DNA from: Chitinophagaceae bacterium
GTDB lineage: Bacteria > Bacteroidota > Bacteroidia > Chitinophagales > Chitinophagaceae
DNA length: 64,000 nt
NCBI GenBank assembly: GCA_947454155.1
Contig: CANGIT010000009.1
Span: 79,171 to 143,170, forward strand
Direction of reading: 5' to 3'
In this document: positions 62,729 through 64,000 of the stretch, in pieces
Numbering within the stretch: the stretch's first letter is position 1
Layout: every line of letters begins with the position of its first letter
Notes under the pieces: generated by a model
The model's database searches: none
The model's input: only the letters and a program-made list of their open reading frames with translations
Told to the model about the DNA's origin: nothing
Translations under genes and position numbers: made by a program

Positions 62729-62941
62729 GTTCAACGGTTGTTGTTATTATAGCTAAAATGAAATGCTTGGGATCAACATCAGGACAATGAAGAAAAAATT
62801 GCAGAGCAATTCAAACTTAAAAAACACTTGAACAAACTCTTGATAATGAAAGCAAAATAAACATGCGCAGTTTAGCATAACATGAGTTTAGACAATCGGC
62901 AGCAGAACCGCTATCATGAAAGGAACTTTCCGTAAAATCAA

Positions 62942-63130
62942 TTAACGATGCGAGGGGAGGAGCAAGCGTTCTTCGGGGATGATGATATGGTCGGCCAGGG
63001 TTTTATTGGGATAAATGAAAGCCACTTCGTAGATATTGGTTTTTTCGTTGAAGTTGCGGATGATGGCGTTGCCGGCGGGTTTAAATTCTGTGTTCAGTAC
63101 AATGACTTCCTGACCGTTTTCAAATTTCAT
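62942..63130 (-). CDS. Small protein of unknown function (62 residues)
   Basis: A 62-residue protein starting MKFENGQEVIVLNTEFKPAG, with the alternating pattern of a small beta-barrel (SH3- or KOW-like: a VIVLNTEFKPAGNAIIR strand pair, IYEVAFIYPNKTLADHII). No cysteines, no membrane helix. I know similar short Bacteroidota proteins only as hypothetical. It stands alone, about 200 bases from the kaiC-like start and 190 from tRNA-Ser. The region 62735-62941 upstream of kaiC holds nothing else I recognise. Confidence 0.7.
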   Translation of the reverse strand: MKFENGQEVIVLNTEFKPAGNAIIRNFNEKTNIYEVAFIYPNKTLADHIIIPEERLLLPSHR

Positions 63131-63308
63131 AGATACAGCTTGACTATTGGGGGGTATTTTTTATAAAAATGACAGATTAATCATTGGACAAATTTTATGC
63201 CATGCATTACCAAAAGCTGAAATAGTTTATCCACTGTGAATAAATCAGATAGGAAAGATTTTTTTGGAAAAAAAATGAGTTTTTTTTGTTCTTAAAATAA
63301 TGAACCCT

Positions 63309-63316
63309 TACTTTTG
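63309..63316 (+). promoter_or_regulatory. Promoter of tRNA-Ser (TACTTTTG with TTG at -33)
   Basis: TACTTTTG ends five bases before the mature tRNA. TTG at 63286-63288 is 20 bases upstream of the element, within the 17-23 range of the Bacteroidota -33 site. This is the most complete promoter in the window. Confidence 0.75.
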
Positions 63317-63320
63317 CCGC

Positions 63321-63405
63321 GGAGAGATGGCAGAGCGGTCGAATGCGGCGGTCTTGAAAACCGTTGACTGTCACAGGTCCGGGGGTTCGAATCCCTCTCT
63401 CTCCG
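63321..63405 (+). tRNA. tRNA-Ser (TGA)
   Basis: Class II tRNA. Acceptor GGAGAGA (63321-63327) pairs with TCTCTCC (63398-63404); discriminator G63405. Anticodon stem GCGGT/ACCGT closes loop CTTGAAA with anticodon TGA. A long variable arm lies between the anticodon and T arms, and the T-loop is GGTTCGAATCC. CCA is not encoded (GCATCA follows). Confidence 0.96.
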
Positions 63406-63430
63406 CATCATTTCTAACAAGAAATAAGCT

Positions 63431-63466
63431 AAAACCCTGATTATCAATGATAATCGGGGTTTTTTT
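63431..63466 (+). terminator. Terminator after tRNA-Ser
   Basis: CCCTGATTAT pairs with ATAATCGGGG around CAATG (one mismatch), framed by AAAA and seven T on either side. Confidence 0.85.
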
Positions 63467-63485
63467 ATGGAAAAATATGGCTCTG

Positions 63486-63614
63486 AAAACGACTTAAAAC
63501 GCCATAAAACGACACATTTATTTTGCAACTTGTGACGTAATCCAAAAAAACACCAATTACGTCACAGTATGTCGCTCAATGTCGCGTCCTGTCTCGTTTT
63601 GACGTTTTGCAACT
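63486..63614. repeat. Clustered direct and inverted repeats before the integrase gene
   Basis: Within 129 bases: three 10-base units AAAACGACTT, AAAACGCCAT, AAAACGACAC (63486-63515); a 10-base direct repeat TTTTGCAACT at 63521-63530 and 63605-63614; a perfect 11-base inverted repeat TGTGACGTAAT/ATTACGTCACA (63531-63541 and 63556-63566, 14-base spacer); three TGTC units spaced 10 bases (63570, 63580, 63590); and reversed CGTTTT words at 63595 and 63603. This looks like protein-binding sites of an integrative element. Confidence 0.7.
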
Positions 63615-63670
63615 CGAGATTTTGTCATCAAATTTGTACTCAAAATGGGGGGCCATTTGATAAAATTATT

Positions 63671-64000
63671 ATGTCGTCAAAAACAACTTTCAGATTGATG
63701 TTTTACATCAACAGATCCCGTCCTACAAAAAACGGAGATTGCCCCATTAACATGCGAATTACCATCAACGGTCAATCGCTCGCCATGTTCACAAAAAGAT
63801 ATGTTCAACCCGAAGTTTGGGATGGCAAACTTGGAATGTGCAAAGGAAAAACTTCAGAAGCTTTAGAAGTGAATCGTTACATGGAAGCGTTCAAAGCAAA
63901 TGCGTATAACAAGTACGCAGACCTTAACGCCCTCTATGACCAGGCTACTCCTGAACTTTTACGCGATGCCATTTTGTGTGTGAACACTAGTAAGTCAAAA
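63671..64000 (+). CDS. Tyrosine-type site-specific integrase (N-terminal part)
   Basis: The ATG at 63671 opens a frame that runs off the right edge (110 codons seen). The sequence SSKTTFRLMFYINRSRPTKN followed by GDCPINMRITINGQ and FTKRYVQPEVWDGKLG is the arm-type DNA-binding domain of Bacteroidota phage-type integrases (Arm-DNA-bind_5 pattern). The helix EALEVNRYMEAFKANAY matches the region before the core-binding domain. The catalytic domain is outside the window. Its place 266 bases after tRNA-Ser suggests that it belongs to an element integrated at that tRNA gene. The base use of 63480-64000 looks close to that of the host. Confidence 0.88.
   Translation, partial: MSSKTTFRLMFYINRSRPTKNGDCPINMRITINGQSLAMFTKRYVQPEVWDGKLGMCKGKTSEALEVNRYMEAFKANAYNKYADLNALYDQATPELLRDAILCVNTSKSK

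Noticed and set aside
63292..63528. Minus-strand frame containing RRERDSNPRTCDSQ
   Set aside because: This is the well-known spurious translation of a serine tRNA; the tRNA is the real feature. The same holds for 4131-4403 over tRNA-Cys.

Overview
The window is a chromosomal segment of a Bacteroidota bacterium, most likely of the Chitinophagaceae or a close relative. Four things support this: a recurrent TAnnTTTG -7 promoter element; a bacillithiol deacetylase (BshB1) with an acyl-CoA-type desaturase; the gene order nusB-DUF1573-yajC-coaE with a ~310-residue NusB; and a fused SecDF with an ECF sigma/anti-sigma-like pair of Chitinophagaceae type. The family-level placement is inference. Coding density is high, genes lie on both strands, and most loci are housekeeping.

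Layout. 1-4.3 kb: partial YitT-type membrane protein, RNase P RNA, a Nudix/CorA pair, dapF, a nucleoside phosphorylase and tRNA-Cys. 4.3-13.5 kb: a small membrane protein, two tandem-repeat blocks, glnS, PAP2 phosphatase, desaturase, bshB1, a DUF4294 protein, ccmF and a CXXXY-type ccmE. 13.6-19.3 kb: agmatinase-family enzyme, a membrane protein, a GATACTT repeat, an unusual radical SAM protein, a higB toxin remnant with intact higA, and an S9 peptidase. 19.3-32.3 kb: methylmalonyl-CoA mutase subunit, an A-type Fe-S carrier, secDF, an aminotransferase, the coaE/yajC/DUF1573/nusB operon, groES-groEL and a HU/SPOR-like protein. 32.4-38.5 kb: a small membrane protein, FKBP lipoprotein, L-serine dehydratase, smpB, accD, class I aldolase and a BtuF-like protein. 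38.9-48.4 kb: HdrB/HdrC-like iron-sulfur proteins split by a LysE-family gene, a PyrR-like enzyme, phosphohexomutase, pcm and ribBA. 48.4-60.7 kb: a 4.6-kb TamB/AsmA-type gene, M14 peptidase, PIG-L deacetylase, and a sigma factor with an anti-sigma-like/TonB-like protein. 60.7-64 kb: a KaiC-like ATPase, tRNA-Ser(TGA), and the start of a tyrosine integrase that marks a probable mobile element at the tRNA.

The most striking pattern that genes do not explain is a set of short tandem arrays with a period of mostly 7 bases (some 8 or 9): TGATTTGG, ATCCAGY, GATACTT/GATTCTT, AAAATGT/AGAATGT, GTTTGTT and GTTCAATGC. They lie immediately 3' of stop codons, and two of them overlap the stop codon. The genes that carry them have no obvious hairpin terminator, whereas other transcription units in the window do. 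Two arrays 40 kb apart open with the same 105 bases. Also notable are the decayed higB next to intact higA, the anti-sigma-like protein ending in a TonB-like domain, the KaiC homologue with a downstream membrane protein, and the compact repeat cluster between tRNA-Ser and the integrase.

All calls come from reading the sequence and recalling protein families; no search was run.
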